From positions 7,068,001-7,132,000 of the forward strand of contig NZ_CP108414.1 of assembly GCF_035978755.1 (NCBI RefSeq): a stretch of DNA of 64,000 bases. Direction: 5' to 3'. Every line of letters starts with the position of its first letter. Positions within the stretch are counted from its first letter, which is position 1. The position numbers and the translations under genes are program-made. Positions 42,616 to 50,334 of this stretch are shown one piece after another. The notes under the pieces were generated by a model that was given only the letters and a program-made list of their open reading frames with translations, made no database searches and had not been told where the DNA came from. Origin of the DNA: Streptomyces sp. NBC_01298. Lineage in GTDB: Bacteria; Actinomycetota; Actinomycetes; Streptomycetales; Streptomycetaceae.

Positions 42616-43747
42616 CGTGCGCGGGAGGGAGAGCGGGGTAGTCGTTGTACCCCTCCGGCCCCTGTACGTGCATCAGGAACTCGGAGCGGATCTCGTTGAG
42701 CGGGGCGTCCGTGCGCAGCCGCTCCACGAAGTCGGGGTTGGCGAGGAAGCCCCGGCCCAGCGAGACCAGGTCGGCGCCCTCGGCCAGGAGCCGTTCGGCG
42801 ACGCCCTTGCCGCCGTCGGCCGCGAACTCCTCCCGGGAGAGCTGCTGGTTGGCGATCAGGGTGCCCCGCCAGGCCGTGCGGTGCTCCTTGATCCCGCGCG
42901 GCTGCCCGTGGGCGTAGAGGACGTGGAGATAGACCGGGCCGATCTCCGCCAGGGCCGCCAGCAGCGCCGGGTAGATCGCCTCGGTGTCACCCTCCTCGAT
43001 GCCGTTGACGCCGACCCCGGGCGAGACGCGCACACCGACCCGCTCCCGGCCGATGGCCCCGGCGACGGCCCGGACCACCTCGACGGTGAACCGGATCCGG
43101 TTCTCCACCGGGCCGCCCCACCCGTCGGTCCGCAGGTTGGTGCCCCGCGCCAGGAACTGGTGGGGCAGGAACCCGTTGGCGGCGTGCACCTCCACCCCCG
43201 CGAACCCGGCCTCCACGGCATTGCGGGCCGCGGCGCGGAAGTCGGCGACGGCGGACCGGACGCCCCCGTCCGTCATCGCGCGCGGAACGGGGGCGTCCCG
43301 CAGCCCGCCGGGGGTCCGCAACTGCTCGGGGAGCCGTACGGCGGACGGCGCGAGCGGTACGTGACCGCTGGTGTCGGGGTGCCCGACCCGGCCGCCGTGT
43401 TCGAGCTGGAGGAACATCGCCGCGCCGCCGCCCCGGCCGTCGGCCCCCGCCCGCACCGCGTCGGTGACCCGGCGCCAGCCGGCGATCTGCTCCGGGGTGT
43501 GGATGCCGGGGATGTTCGGATAGGCCTGCCCCACGGCGCTCGGGGCGGTGCCCTCGGCGATGATCAGGCCGGCCGTGGCGCGCTGGGCGTAGTGGACGGC
43601 CATCAGCTCCCCGGGGACCCCGTCGGCGCCGGCCCGGTTGCGGGTCAGGGGCGCCATCACCAGGCGGTTGGGGAGTTCGAGCCCGCCAAGGGCGGCGGGC
43701 TCGAAGAGGCGGGAAACGGGCGGAAGGTCCTGCTGCGTGTGCGTCAT
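42554..43747 (-). CDS. NADH:flavin oxidoreductase, Old Yellow Enzyme family
   Basis: This 397-residue FMN enzyme reduces activated double bonds. It shows LFEPAALGGLELPNRLVMAPLTRNRA at the N-terminus and FLQLEHGGRVGHP. EVHAANGFLPHQFLARGTNLRTDGWGG carries His-Ala-Ala-Asn, where the first two ligand residues are His and Asn. ADLVSLGRGFLANPDFVERL forms the FMN-phosphate site. The usual GYNDYP end is followed by 24 extra Ala/Pro/Arg-rich residues encoded in the overlap with the TetR gene. It is divergent from a MerR gene with a 19-20-bp-spacer promoter between. Confidence 0.92.
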   Translation of the reverse strand: MTHTQQDLPPVSRLFEPAALGGLELPNRLVMAPLTRNRAGADGVPGELMAVHYAQRATAGLIIAEGTAPSAVGQAYPNIPGIHTPEQIAGWRRVTDAVRAGADGRGGGAAMFLQLEHGGRVGHPDTSGHVPLAPSAVRLPEQLRTPGGLRDAPVPRAMTDGGVRSAVADFRAAARNAVEAGFAGVEVHAANGFLPHQFLARGTNLRTDGWGGPVENRIRFTVEVVRAVAGAIGRERVGVRVSPGVGVNGIEEGDTEAIYPALLAALAEIGPVYLHVLYAHGQPRGIKEHRTAWRGTLIANQQLSREEFAADGGKGVAERLLAEGADLVSLGRGFLANPDFVERLRTDAPLNEIRSEFLMHVQGPEGYNDYPALPPAHATGAAPASAGPRGDRRPAAA

Positions 43748-43753
43748 GCCCGT

Positions 43754-43785
43754 AACCTAAAACGTGACATTGATGTCAGGTTCAA
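43754..43785 (-). promoter_or_regulatory. MerR-type promoter and dyad of the Old Yellow Enzyme gene
   Basis: On the minus strand TTGAAC (43785-43780) and TTAGGT/TAGGTT (43760-43754) are 19-20 bp apart, the overlong spacing that MerR activators untwist. The dyad TGACAT-TG-ATGTCA (43765-43778) lies between the two boxes, exactly where a MerR dimer binds. The MerR gene starts 37 bp away on the other strand. Confidence 0.75.
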
Positions 43786-43821
43786 GTCCGGAGGCGCCTC
43801 CGGAGAAGGCGGGGGCACGGC

Positions 43822-44220
43822 ATGCGGATCGGTGAACTGGCGGCGCGCACCGGGGTCAGCGAGCGCTCGCTGCGGTACTACGAGACCCGGGGACTGCTGG
43901 TCTCCGACCGGACGCCCGGCGGCCACCGCGACTACGCGGAGCGGGCGGTGGACCGGGTCATCCGGATCCAGGAGCTCTACGCGGCCGGACTGCACAGCGC
44001 GAAGATCGGGCGGATCCTGCCCTGCATGCGCGACGCGGACGGCGGGCCGGACGTACGGGCCACGCCCGCGCTCGTCGCCGAGCTGGCAACGGAACGGGAC
44101 CGGATCGACCGGCTGATCGCCGATCTGATCCGGTCCCGTGAGGTGCTGGACGAGGTCATCGAGGCGGCTTCGGGCACCACCGTGCCGGTGGCCGCGCCCG
44201 TGGCCGCGGAGCGGTCCTAG
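43822..44220 (+). CDS. MerR family transcriptional regulator
   Basis: The 132-residue regulator starts MRIGELAARTGVSERSLRYYETRGLLVSDRTPGGHRDY (winged helix) and continues with a long dimerisation helix (ALVAELATERDRIDRLIADLIRSREVLDEVI). There is one Cys (LPCMRDADGG), so metal sensing is unlikely, whereas electrophile or redox sensing is possible. It is divergent from the Old Yellow Enzyme gene, its likely target. The stop overlaps the acetate transporter stop by four bases. Confidence 0.9.
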   Translation: MRIGELAARTGVSERSLRYYETRGLLVSDRTPGGHRDYAERAVDRVIRIQELYAAGLHSAKIGRILPCMRDADGGPDVRATPALVAELATERDRIDRLIADLIRSREVLDEVIEAASGTTVPVAAPVAAERS

Positions 44221-44840
44221 CCGAGCGGTGCGACCTCGCGGCCCCAGGTCTCCTTGGCGACCACGGCGAAGGAGATGTACCAGGCCACGCCCGCGGTGAA
44301 GAGGCCGAGGAAGCCGCCGGTGTGGCCCAGCGCCGTGCTCTGCGCCAGGTCGCCGAGGGCGAGGAACAGGAAGGTCAGCGCCAGCGAGACGAACAGCACG
44401 CGGTGCGCGACGTCCAGCTTCATGGCGGCGATCGACATGTACGCGGTGAAGATGAACCAGCCCACGAGGAACCAGCCGGTCGCCACGTGCGCCTGGTCGG
44501 CCGGCAGCGTGGGGACGACGAACTTCACGTAGCCGGCGAAGGACATCCAGAACGCGCCGTACGAGACGAACGCCGTGGTCCCGAAGGTGTTGCCGCGGCG
44601 GAACTCCAGGATGCCCGCCACGAACTGCGCGAGGCCGCCGTAGAACAGCGCCAGCGGCAGCACGACGGCGCTGAGCGCGGCGTTCGAGATCAGCCCCGAG
44701 TTGAAGAGGCTGAGCACGAAGGTGGTGAGGGCGAACGCCGCCAGGCCGAGCGGTCCGGGATTCGCCATGACCTGCGGCGCGGTGACGGGGGAGGCCGTGG
44801 CGTGCGGCGCGGCGGCGGGGGCCAGGGTGGAGCTGGGCAT
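44217..44840 (-). CDS. GPR1/FUN34/YaaH (SatP) family acetate transporter
   Basis: This is a six-helix channel/proton symporter for acetate or succinate; the 207-residue length is typical. The family signature NPGPLGLAAFALTTFVLSLFNSG is at residues 30-52. LALFYGGLAQFVAGILEFRRGNTFGTTAFVSYGAFWMSF and TAYMSIAAMKLDVAHRVLFVSLALTFLFLALG follow. ATG at 44840 has a weak ribosome site. The promoter region carries a DasR-like site (44892), linking acetate uptake to N-acetylglucosamine metabolism. Confidence 0.92.
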   Translation of the reverse strand: MPSSTLAPAAAPHATASPVTAPQVMANPGPLGLAAFALTTFVLSLFNSGLISNAALSAVVLPLALFYGGLAQFVAGILEFRRGNTFGTTAFVSYGAFWMSFAGYVKFVVPTLPADQAHVATGWFLVGWFIFTAYMSIAAMKLDVAHRVLFVSLALTFLFLALGDLAQSTALGHTGGFLGLFTAGVAWYISFAVVAKETWGREVAPLG

Positions 44841-44891
44841 GGCAGAGGGCACTTTCACTGGGGGGAAATACCGAATATATCGGACTTCCCT

Positions 44892-44907
44892 AGTGGTCTG
44901 GACCATT
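44892..44907. promoter_or_regulatory. DasR-like (dre) operator upstream of the acetate transporter
   Basis: AGTGGTCTGGACCATT matches the published dre consensus ACTGGTCTAGACCACT at 13 of 16 positions and keeps the TGGTCT/GACCA halves. It lies 52 bp upstream of the transporter start. DasR represses chitin and N-acetylglucosamine genes in Streptomyces. A second dyad, CCGA-ATATA-TCGG (44872-44884), is next to it. Confidence 0.6.
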
Positions 44908-45001
44908 AAAGGTCCGGTCCCGGGGGACCGAAGTCCTCCACCCCGCCCGCCGAAGTCCCCGGCCCCGCCCGCCGAAGCGTCCCGCCGCAGCCCGCGGAAG
45001 G

Positions 45002-46240
45002 CTATCGGTACCGCTTGAGCTCCCGGTGCGCCAGCGAGCGCTGGTGCACCTCGTCCGGCCCGTCCGCCAGCCGCAGCGTCCGCGCCGCCGCCCACAGCTC
45101 GGCCAGCGGGAAGTCCTGGCTCACCCCGCCGGCACCGTGCAGCTGCACCGCGTCGTCCAGGATCCGCACCACCGCCCGCGGGGTCGCGATCTTGATGGCC
45201 TGGATCTCGGTGTGCGCGCCCCGGTTGCCGGCCGTGTCCATCAGCCAGGCAGTCTTCAGCACCAGCAGCCGCAGCTGCTCCACGGTGACCCGGGCGTCCG
45301 CGATCCAGTTCTGTACGACGCCCTGCGCGGCCAGCTCCTTGCCGAAGGCGGTACGGCCCACCGCGCGCCGGCACATCAGCTCGATGGCCCGCTCCGCCAT
45401 GCCGATGAGCCGCATGCAGTGGTGGATCCGCCCCGGCCCGAGGCGGGCCTGGGCGATGGCGAAGCCGCCGCCCTCCTCGCCGATCAGGTTCGCCGCCGGC
45501 ACCCGGGCTCCGTCGAAGACGACCTCGGCATGACCGCCGTGGTCGTGGTCCTCGTACCCGTACACCGTCATCGCGCGCCGGATCTCGACTCCCGGAGCGT
45601 CCCGGGGAACCAGGATCATGGACTGCTGGCGGCGCGGGTCGGCGCCCCCCGGGTCGGTCTTGCCCATGACGATGAAGATCTTGCAGTCCGGGTTCATGGC
45701 TCCGGAGATGAACCACTTGCGACCCGTGATCACGTACTCGTCACCGCTCGCCGAACGCTCGATGCGGGTCTCGATGTTCGTGGCGTCCGAGGAGGCCACC
45801 TCCGGCTCGGTCATCGCGAACGCGGACCGGATCTCCCCGGCCAGCAGCGGCTCCAGCCACTGCTTCTTCTGCTCCTCGTTCCCGAACTGCGCGAGCAGCT
45901 CCATGTTCCCGGTGTCCGGAGCCGCGCAGTTCGTCGCCGTCGGCGCCAGGTGCGGGCTGCGGCCGGTGATCTCGGCGAGCGGGGCGTACTGGAGGTTGGT
46001 CAGCCCGGCGCCGTACTCACGGTCCGGCAAGCTGTGCTGGTTTACGAAGAAGAGGTTCCAGAGCCCCTGACGGCGCGCCTCGGCCTTCAGTTCACCGAAC
46101 ACGGCCGGGGTGTCCCAGGGCGAGGCCAGCCGCGCGCGCTGCTCGGCGGCGACGGGTTCCGCCGGGTAGACGTACTCCTCCATGAACGTGAGGAGCCGTC
46201 CGCGGAGTTCCTCGGTGCGGGCGTCGAATGCGAAGTCCAT
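45002..46240 (-). CDS. Acyl-CoA dehydrogenase, ACAD10/11-like
   Basis: The 412-residue flavoprotein shows FAMTEPEVASSDATNIETRI, YVITGRKWFISGAMNPDCKIFIVMGKTDP and RRQQSMILVPRDAPGVEI. Later come HGGHAEVVFDGARVPAANLIGEEGGGF and LHGAGGVSQDFPLAELWAAARTLRLADGPDEVHQ. These match the ACAD10/ACAD11 subgroup acting on long-chain or 4-hydroxy acyl-CoA. The catalytic base region reads ADGPDEVHQ. It lies 10 bp after an APH-like kinase gene; in animals the two are fused, so joint use on 4-hydroxyacyl-CoA is likely. Confidence 0.9.
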   Translation of the reverse strand: MDFAFDARTEELRGRLLTFMEEYVYPAEPVAAEQRARLASPWDTPAVFGELKAEARRQGLWNLFFVNQHSLPDREYGAGLTNLQYAPLAEITGRSPHLAPTATNCAAPDTGNMELLAQFGNEEQKKQWLEPLLAGEIRSAFAMTEPEVASSDATNIETRIERSASGDEYVITGRKWFISGAMNPDCKIFIVMGKTDPGGADPRRQQSMILVPRDAPGVEIRRAMTVYGYEDHDHGGHAEVVFDGARVPAANLIGEEGGGFAIAQARLGPGRIHHCMRLIGMAERAIELMCRRAVGRTAFGKELAAQGVVQNWIADARVTVEQLRLLVLKTAWLMDTAGNRGAHTEIQAIKIATPRAVVRILDDAVQLHGAGGVSQDFPLAELWAAARTLRLADGPDEVHQRSLAHRELKRYR

Positions 46241-46250
46241 CGGGGGTTCC

Positions 46251-47315
46251 TCAACCTTCCTGAAGGGTGGTCAGGCCGTGCTCGATGAAGACCGGGACCA
46301 GCTCGCCGATCCGGTCGAAGCCCGCGCCGACGGTCTGCCCGAGCGTGAAGCGGTAGTGGATGCCTTCGAGGATCACCGCGAGCTTGAACCAGGCGAAGGC
46401 CGTGTACCAGGCGACCTGCGAGGCGTCCCGGCCCGAACGGGCCGCGTACCGCTCGATCAGCTCGGCGGGCGCCGGATGGCCGGGGGCCCCGCTGGTCGTG
46501 CTGACCGGGGAGTCGGTCAGCCCCAGGTCGGAGCTGTACATCACCAGCAGCCCGAGGTCCGTCAGCGGATCGCCGAGCGTGGACATCTCCCAGTCCAGCA
46601 CCGCCCGGATCCGGTCCGTGCCGTCGCCGGGGTCGCCGATGAGCACGTTGTCCAGGCGGAAGTCCCCGTGCACCACCGTGGGCGCGGGCGACTCGGGCAG
46701 GGTCCGCCCGAGGGCGCCGTGCAGCTCGTCGATCCCGGCGAGCTCCCGCCCCCGGGAGGCCGCGAGCTGCTTGCCCCAGCGGCGCAGCTGCCGGTCCAGG
46801 AACCCCTCGGGCCGCCCGAAGTCGCCCAGACCCACCGCCTCCGGGTCCACCGCGTGCAGGTCGACCAGGGTGTCCACCAGGCCCAGCACCGCGCGCCGGG
46901 TCCGCTCGGGGCCCAGCGCGGCGAGCTGCCCGGCCGTGCGGAACGGCACCCCGTCCACGTACTCCATCACGTAGAACGGCGCCCCCAGCACGGCCTCGTC
47001 CTCGCACAGCAGCAGCGGCTCGGGCACCGGCACCGCGGTGCCGTGCAGCGCCGCGATGACCCGGTGCTCGCGCCGCATGTCGTGCGCGGTGGCCAGTACG
47101 TGCCCCAGCGGCGGCCTGCGCACCACCCACCGGGAGCTCCCGTCGCCCACCTCGTACGTGAGGTTCGAGCGGCCGCCCTCGATCAGCCGGCCGGTCAGCG
47201 GCCCGGCCGCCAGGCCCGGCAGCGCCCGGTCGAGATGGCCGCGCAGCCGCTCCAGATCGAGCCCCCGCGGGCCGGGAGGGGCGCCGGAAGGGTCAGGGGA
47301 GGGAGCTGAGGTCAT
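46251..47315 (-). CDS. Aminoglycoside-phosphotransferase-like kinase (ACAD10/11 N-domain type)
   Basis: The 354-residue protein has the phosphotransferase fold: GGRSNLTYEVGDGSSRWVVRRPP (nucleotide loop), FYVMEYVDGVPF (hinge), VVHGDFRLDNVLIGD (catalytic Asp) and AVLDWEMSTLGDPLTDLGLLV (metal Asp). This subgroup, as in ACAD10/11, is thought to phosphorylate hydroxyacyl-CoA rather than antibiotics. ATG at 47315 has GGAGG. It is co-directional and nearly contiguous with the acyl-CoA dehydrogenase. A TetR-type operator is 50 bp upstream. Confidence 0.9.
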   Translation of the reverse strand: MTSAPSPDPSGAPPGPRGLDLERLRGHLDRALPGLAAGPLTGRLIEGGRSNLTYEVGDGSSRWVVRRPPLGHVLATAHDMRREHRVIAALHGTAVPVPEPLLLCEDEAVLGAPFYVMEYVDGVPFRTAGQLAALGPERTRRAVLGLVDTLVDLHAVDPEAVGLGDFGRPEGFLDRQLRRWGKQLAASRGRELAGIDELHGALGRTLPESPAPTVVHGDFRLDNVLIGDPGDGTDRIRAVLDWEMSTLGDPLTDLGLLVMYSSDLGLTDSPVSTTSGAPGHPAPAELIERYAARSGRDASQVAWYTAFAWFKLAVILEGIHYRFTLGQTVGAGFDRIGELVPVFIEHGLTTLQEG

Positions 47316-47365
47316 GGTGCGCGCCTCCGTGGAGTTGACGACGACGGAACGGACGCGCACCATCA

Positions 47366-47381
47366 TGCCGACCAGTCGGTA
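47366..47381. promoter_or_regulatory. TetR-type operator upstream of the APH/ACAD operon
   Basis: On the minus strand TACCGACTGGTCGGCA (within a nearly symmetrical 18-mer, 47365-47382) is a good dyad. It shares TACCGACTGGT with the site at 37927. It lies 51 bp upstream of the kinase start, suiting repression of the fatty-acid genes by one TetR regulator. Confidence 0.65.
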
Positions 47382-47435
47382 TGCCGTCCAGTGGGTGGAG
47401 GCGGCGAAGTGCGCGTCTTCGGTCGCTCCGCCCGT

Positions 47436-48347
47436 TCAGGCGTGGCAGAGGATCGGCGTCCCGCCGTTCATCACGGTCATGTCCCGCAGCACCGCCAGGA
47501 TGTCCAGCGGTACCCCCTCGGGCTCCCCGGCCAGCTCCGCGTACGCCCGGTGCAGGTTGGCCACCAGCCGCTCGCTCTCCCGCCAGGCGGCGAACTCGCC
47601 GAGATCGGCCTGCCGGGCCGCCTCCAGCGGGGTCAGCCCCTTCGCGCGCCCCTCCCGGGCCAGCTCGGCCACGTACCGCAGGTAGCGCTCGGTGGCCTCG
47701 TACGCGCCGGGGTCCGTCAGCGGGCCGTGTCCCGGTACGACCGTCTCCGCGTCGAGCGAGCGCAGCAGCTCCAGCGCCCGCAGCGAACCGGCCAGCGAGC
47801 CCATCGCCAGGAACGGCGTGCCCTCCGCGAAGACCAGGTCGCCGGTGAAGACGATCCGCTGCCCGGGCAGCCACACGATGGAGTCGCCCGTGGTGTGCGC
47901 CACGCCCGGGTGGAGGACCCGTACCTCGGTCTCCCCGACGTGCAGCGTCATCCGGTCGGTGTACGTCAGATCGGGCGCGGTGATGTCCAGCGCGCCGAAG
48001 TCGGTCGCCGGCCAGATCAGTTCCAGCTGGCGCCCGGCGGCGAGCTGCTCCGAGCGCGCGTTCTCGTGCGCCAGGACCAGTGCCTCCGGGGCGAACACGC
48101 CGTTCCCGTAGGTGTGGTCGCCGTGGTGGTGGGTGTTGACCACCGTGCGGGGGAGCGGCGCCCCGGCGGCCAGTACCGCCGCGCGCAGGGCCAGCGCCCG
48201 CCGCTCGGTGGCCGCCGTGTCCACGAGCAGCGTCCGGCCGCCGCCGGTCACGAAGCCCGCGTTGTTCAGGCACCAGCCGCCGTCCGGCTGCACGTAGGCG
48301 TGGACCCCGGGCGCGGGCTGGACGAGGTACGGCTCTTCGGCGGGCAT
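47436..48347 (-). CDS. MBL fold metallo-hydrolase
   Basis: The 303-residue metallo-beta-lactamase-fold enzyme has the dinuclear zinc motif VNTHHHGDHTYGN (HxHxDH). GVAHTTGDSIVWLP (His), IVFTGDLVFAEGTPFL (Asp) and VVPGHGPLTDPGAYEATERYLRYV (His) complete the site. Members of this SoxH-like group act on esters, thioesters or lactones; the substrate is not evident. ATG at 48347 has GGGGAGAG. It lies 120 bp upstream of the APH/ACAD operon on the same strand. Confidence 0.88.
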   Translation of the reverse strand: MPAEEPYLVQPAPGVHAYVQPDGGWCLNNAGFVTGGGRTLLVDTAATERRALALRAAVLAAGAPLPRTVVNTHHHGDHTYGNGVFAPEALVLAHENARSEQLAAGRQLELIWPATDFGALDITAPDLTYTDRMTLHVGETEVRVLHPGVAHTTGDSIVWLPGQRIVFTGDLVFAEGTPFLAMGSLAGSLRALELLRSLDAETVVPGHGPLTDPGAYEATERYLRYVAELAREGRAKGLTPLEAARQADLGEFAAWRESERLVANLHRAYAELAGEPEGVPLDILAVLRDMTVMNGGTPILCHA

Positions 48348-48423
48348 CCGGTCTCTCCCCGGGTCACGGTGACGGGCTTCCGGCATCCTGCCAGTCACCG
48401 GGCCGCGGGGGGAGGGCTCGGGA

Positions 48424-48443
48424 GCGCCGGTGGTCGCCGGCGC
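48424..48443 (-). terminator. Hairpin after the histidine-rich gene
   Basis: GCGCCGG (48424-48430) and CCGGCGC (48437-48443) form a 7-bp stem 22 bases past the stop of the histidine-rich gene on the minus strand. Confidence 0.4.
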
Positions 48444-48465
48444 CCGTCAGTGGGGGGCGGCCGGG

Positions 48466-48756
48466 TCAGTGCTCGTCGACGTGGCCGTCGTGCTGGGCGT
48501 GCCGGTGCCCGTCGTGCAGGTAGTCGACGTGGTCGCCGTGCTGGACGGACTCGTGCCCGCAGTCCGGGCCGTGCGCGTGCGCGGCGTGCTCGGCGTGGCC
48601 GGCGGGCTCGCACTCGTCCCAGTGGCCGGAGTGCTCGCGGTGCAGATGGCCGTCGTGCGCGTAGTCGACGTGGTCGCCGTGCTGGACCGGGGTGTGACCG
48701 CAGTCGGCGCCGTGGGAGTGCTCGTGCGTGGGGTGTTCCTGGTGCATGGTCGTCAT
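48466..48756 (-). CDS. Histidine-rich metal-binding protein with duplicated module
   Basis: The 96-residue protein contains about 25 histidines, mostly in two copies of a module. Residues near 19-40 read CGHTPVQHGDHVDYAHDGHLH and near 66-87 read CGHESVQHGDHVDYLHDGHRH, each preceded by HGADCGH or HGPDCGH. It has no signal peptide or membrane helix, so it is probably a cytoplasmic store or chaperone for zinc, nickel or cobalt. The gene stands alone. I saw no clear Zur or NikR site upstream. Confidence 0.75.
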   Translation of the reverse strand: MTTMHQEHPTHEHSHGADCGHTPVQHGDHVDYAHDGHLHREHSGHWDECEPAGHAEHAAHAHGPDCGHESVQHGDHVDYLHDGHRHAQHDGHVDEH

Positions 48757-48862
48757 GACGGCCGAGGATAGTGGAGACGCGCCCCGAATCCACCGATGTG
48801 TCCGCCATTGGGGGCATATGGCGGGAGGGGCCGGTCCCACGGCCGGCGGCCGGGAGCCGGAC

Positions 48863-48922
48863 GACCGCGGAGCGCGGGACCGCGGAGCGCGGGACCGCGG
48901 AGCGCGGGACCGCGGCCCCGGG
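48863..48922. repeat. 15-bp tandem repeat, four copies
   Basis: GACCGCGGAGCGCGG begins at 48863, 48878, 48893 and 48908. It lies just beyond the stop of the minus-strand DUF202 gene (48940), another example of a repeat at a gene end. Confidence 0.85.
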
Positions 48923-48939
48923 AGCCGGGCCCCGGGGCC

Positions 48940-49281
48940 TTACACGATGAGCGCCATCGCGAACACCGCCAGGCCCACCGTGCACGCCGTCGCCGCCAGC
49001 GCGGCGCCCACCGACAGACCGGCCGGCCGCGCCGCCGCCAGCTCCCGCACCCGCCGGTGCGCCACCCCCATGAAGGCCAGCCAGAGCAGCGCGATCACCG
49101 CCACCCCGGTGACGGCCACCAGGGAGCCGGACCCGTGCAGGGCCTGGCGCAGCGCCAGTACGGCCACCACCGCGCAGGACAGGGTCGTACGCCGCCACGC
49201 GAGCCGGGTCCGCTCGGGCTGCAGGCCTGCGTCACGGCCGCCGGGGCCCTCGCGGTCGGCGGCGTCGGCCGAGGCGCTCAT
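48940..49281 (-). CDS. DUF202 family membrane protein
   Basis: The 113-residue protein has the DUF202 opening LQPERTRLAWRRTTLSCAVVAVLALRQAL and three membrane helices, the last reaching the C-terminus. Its function is unknown in the family. It lies 18 bp after the YidH-like gene and is translated with it (paired DUF202 genes are common). Confidence 0.88.
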   Translation of the reverse strand: MSASADAADREGPGGRDAGLQPERTRLAWRRTTLSCAVVAVLALRQALHGSGSLVAVTGVAVIALLWLAFMGVAHRRVRELAAARPAGLSVGAALAATACTVGLAVFAMALIV

Positions 49282-49299
49282 CACCCCTTCACCGGCCCT

Positions 49300-49698
49300 T
49301 CACCGCCCTTTCGTCCAGCCCAGGAGGACGACCACCACCATCGCCACCGCGACCAGCCCCACCCCCAGGCTCAGCACCACCGGGAACCGGGACATCGGCA
49401 GGTCCTCGCCGCGCCGCATGGCCCGCTCGCACCGCACCCAGTGGTTCACCGCGCGCAGCGAACAGGCCGCGCCCACCGCGAGCAGCGCGAAGGCCATCGC
49501 CACGCGCACCGCCCACCGCAGGTCGGGCAGGAACTGGTCCACGGCGAACCCGCCGCCGATCAGGGCCAGGGCGGTCCTGATCCAGGCCAGGAAGGTCCGC
49601 TCGTTGGCCAGGGAGAAGCGGTAGTCGGGGGTCTCGCCCTCGTCCCTCACCCGAGCCGGCGCGAACCACAGCCGCACGTCCTTGACGAAGTCGATCAC
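49300..49698 (-). CDS. YidH/DUF202 family membrane protein
   Basis: The 132-residue protein has RFSLANERTFLAWIRTALALIGGGFAVDQFLPDL, the YidH hallmark, and three membrane helices ending in GWTKGR. It precedes the smaller DUF202 gene in the same operon and follows the NUDIX gene by 9 bp, so all three are likely one transcript. Function is unknown. Confidence 0.9.
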   Translation of the reverse strand: MIDFVKDVRLWFAPARVRDEGETPDYRFSLANERTFLAWIRTALALIGGGFAVDQFLPDLRWAVRVAMAFALLAVGAACSLRAVNHWVRCERAMRRGEDLPMSRFPVVLSLGVGLVAVAMVVVVLLGWTKGR

Positions 49699-49707
49699 CC
49701 GCCCAAT

Positions 49708-50253
49708 CTACTGGCGCCCCGCCCGCCCGGCGCCCGGAGCCGATCCGCGGAACTCCAGCAGCCTCCGGTACGCCTCCAGCCCGTCCGGCACCCACGGCCA
49801 CGAGCCGTCCGCGACCCGCCGCGCCACCTCCTCCTCCGGGAGCCACGCGTGCCAGGCCACCTCCGAGGCCTGCGGCCGGACCGGCAGCTCGCAGCGGACC
49901 TCGTGCACGTAGCTCCACCAGGCCCCGCCGGGCCCCTCGTAGAGGAATGTGAAGAGCGGCTCGGGCCGCTCCAGCCCCGTCACCCCCAGCTCCTCCTCCG
50001 CCTCCCGCAGGGCCGCCTGCGCGTAGCTCTCGCCCGCGCCGACCACCCCGCCCACGAACATGTCGTAGTGCGAGGGGAAGACCAGCTTCGAATCCGTCCG
50101 CCGGTGCGTGAAGATCCGTCCCTCCCCGTCCCGGGCCAGGACGAAAACGCAGCGGTGGATCAGCCCCCGCGCGTACACCTCGCCCCGCGGGGCGCGCCCC
50201 GTCACCCGGTCCTCCCGGTCCACCACGTCCAGTACCTCGTCGGCCGCGCTCAT
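49708..50253 (-). CDS. NUDIX hydrolase
   Basis: The 181-residue pyrophosphohydrolase carries a Nudix box GVVGAGESYAQAALREAEEELGV (Gx5Ex7REUxEExGU) near residues 70-92. The preceding HRCVFVLARDGEGRIFTHRRTDSKLVFPSHYDMFVGG and the DVVDREDRVTGRAPRGEVYARGLIHR start resemble the IPP isomerase-like YfcD group. Substrate is unknown. ATG at 50253 has GGAGG. It is the first gene of a run with two DUF202 genes. Confidence 0.9.
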   Translation of the reverse strand: MSAADEVLDVVDREDRVTGRAPRGEVYARGLIHRCVFVLARDGEGRIFTHRRTDSKLVFPSHYDMFVGGVVGAGESYAQAALREAEEELGVTGLERPEPLFTFLYEGPGGAWWSYVHEVRCELPVRPQASEVAWHAWLPEEEVARRVADGSWPWVPDGLEAYRRLLEFRGSAPGAGRAGRQ

Positions 50254-50334
50254 GCCGTGATCCTCCGCTCCCATTGACTGGTTACCGCTCCGTAGCAAAG
50301 GATCGCCCCACCACCGACGGAGGACGGGTTCCAC

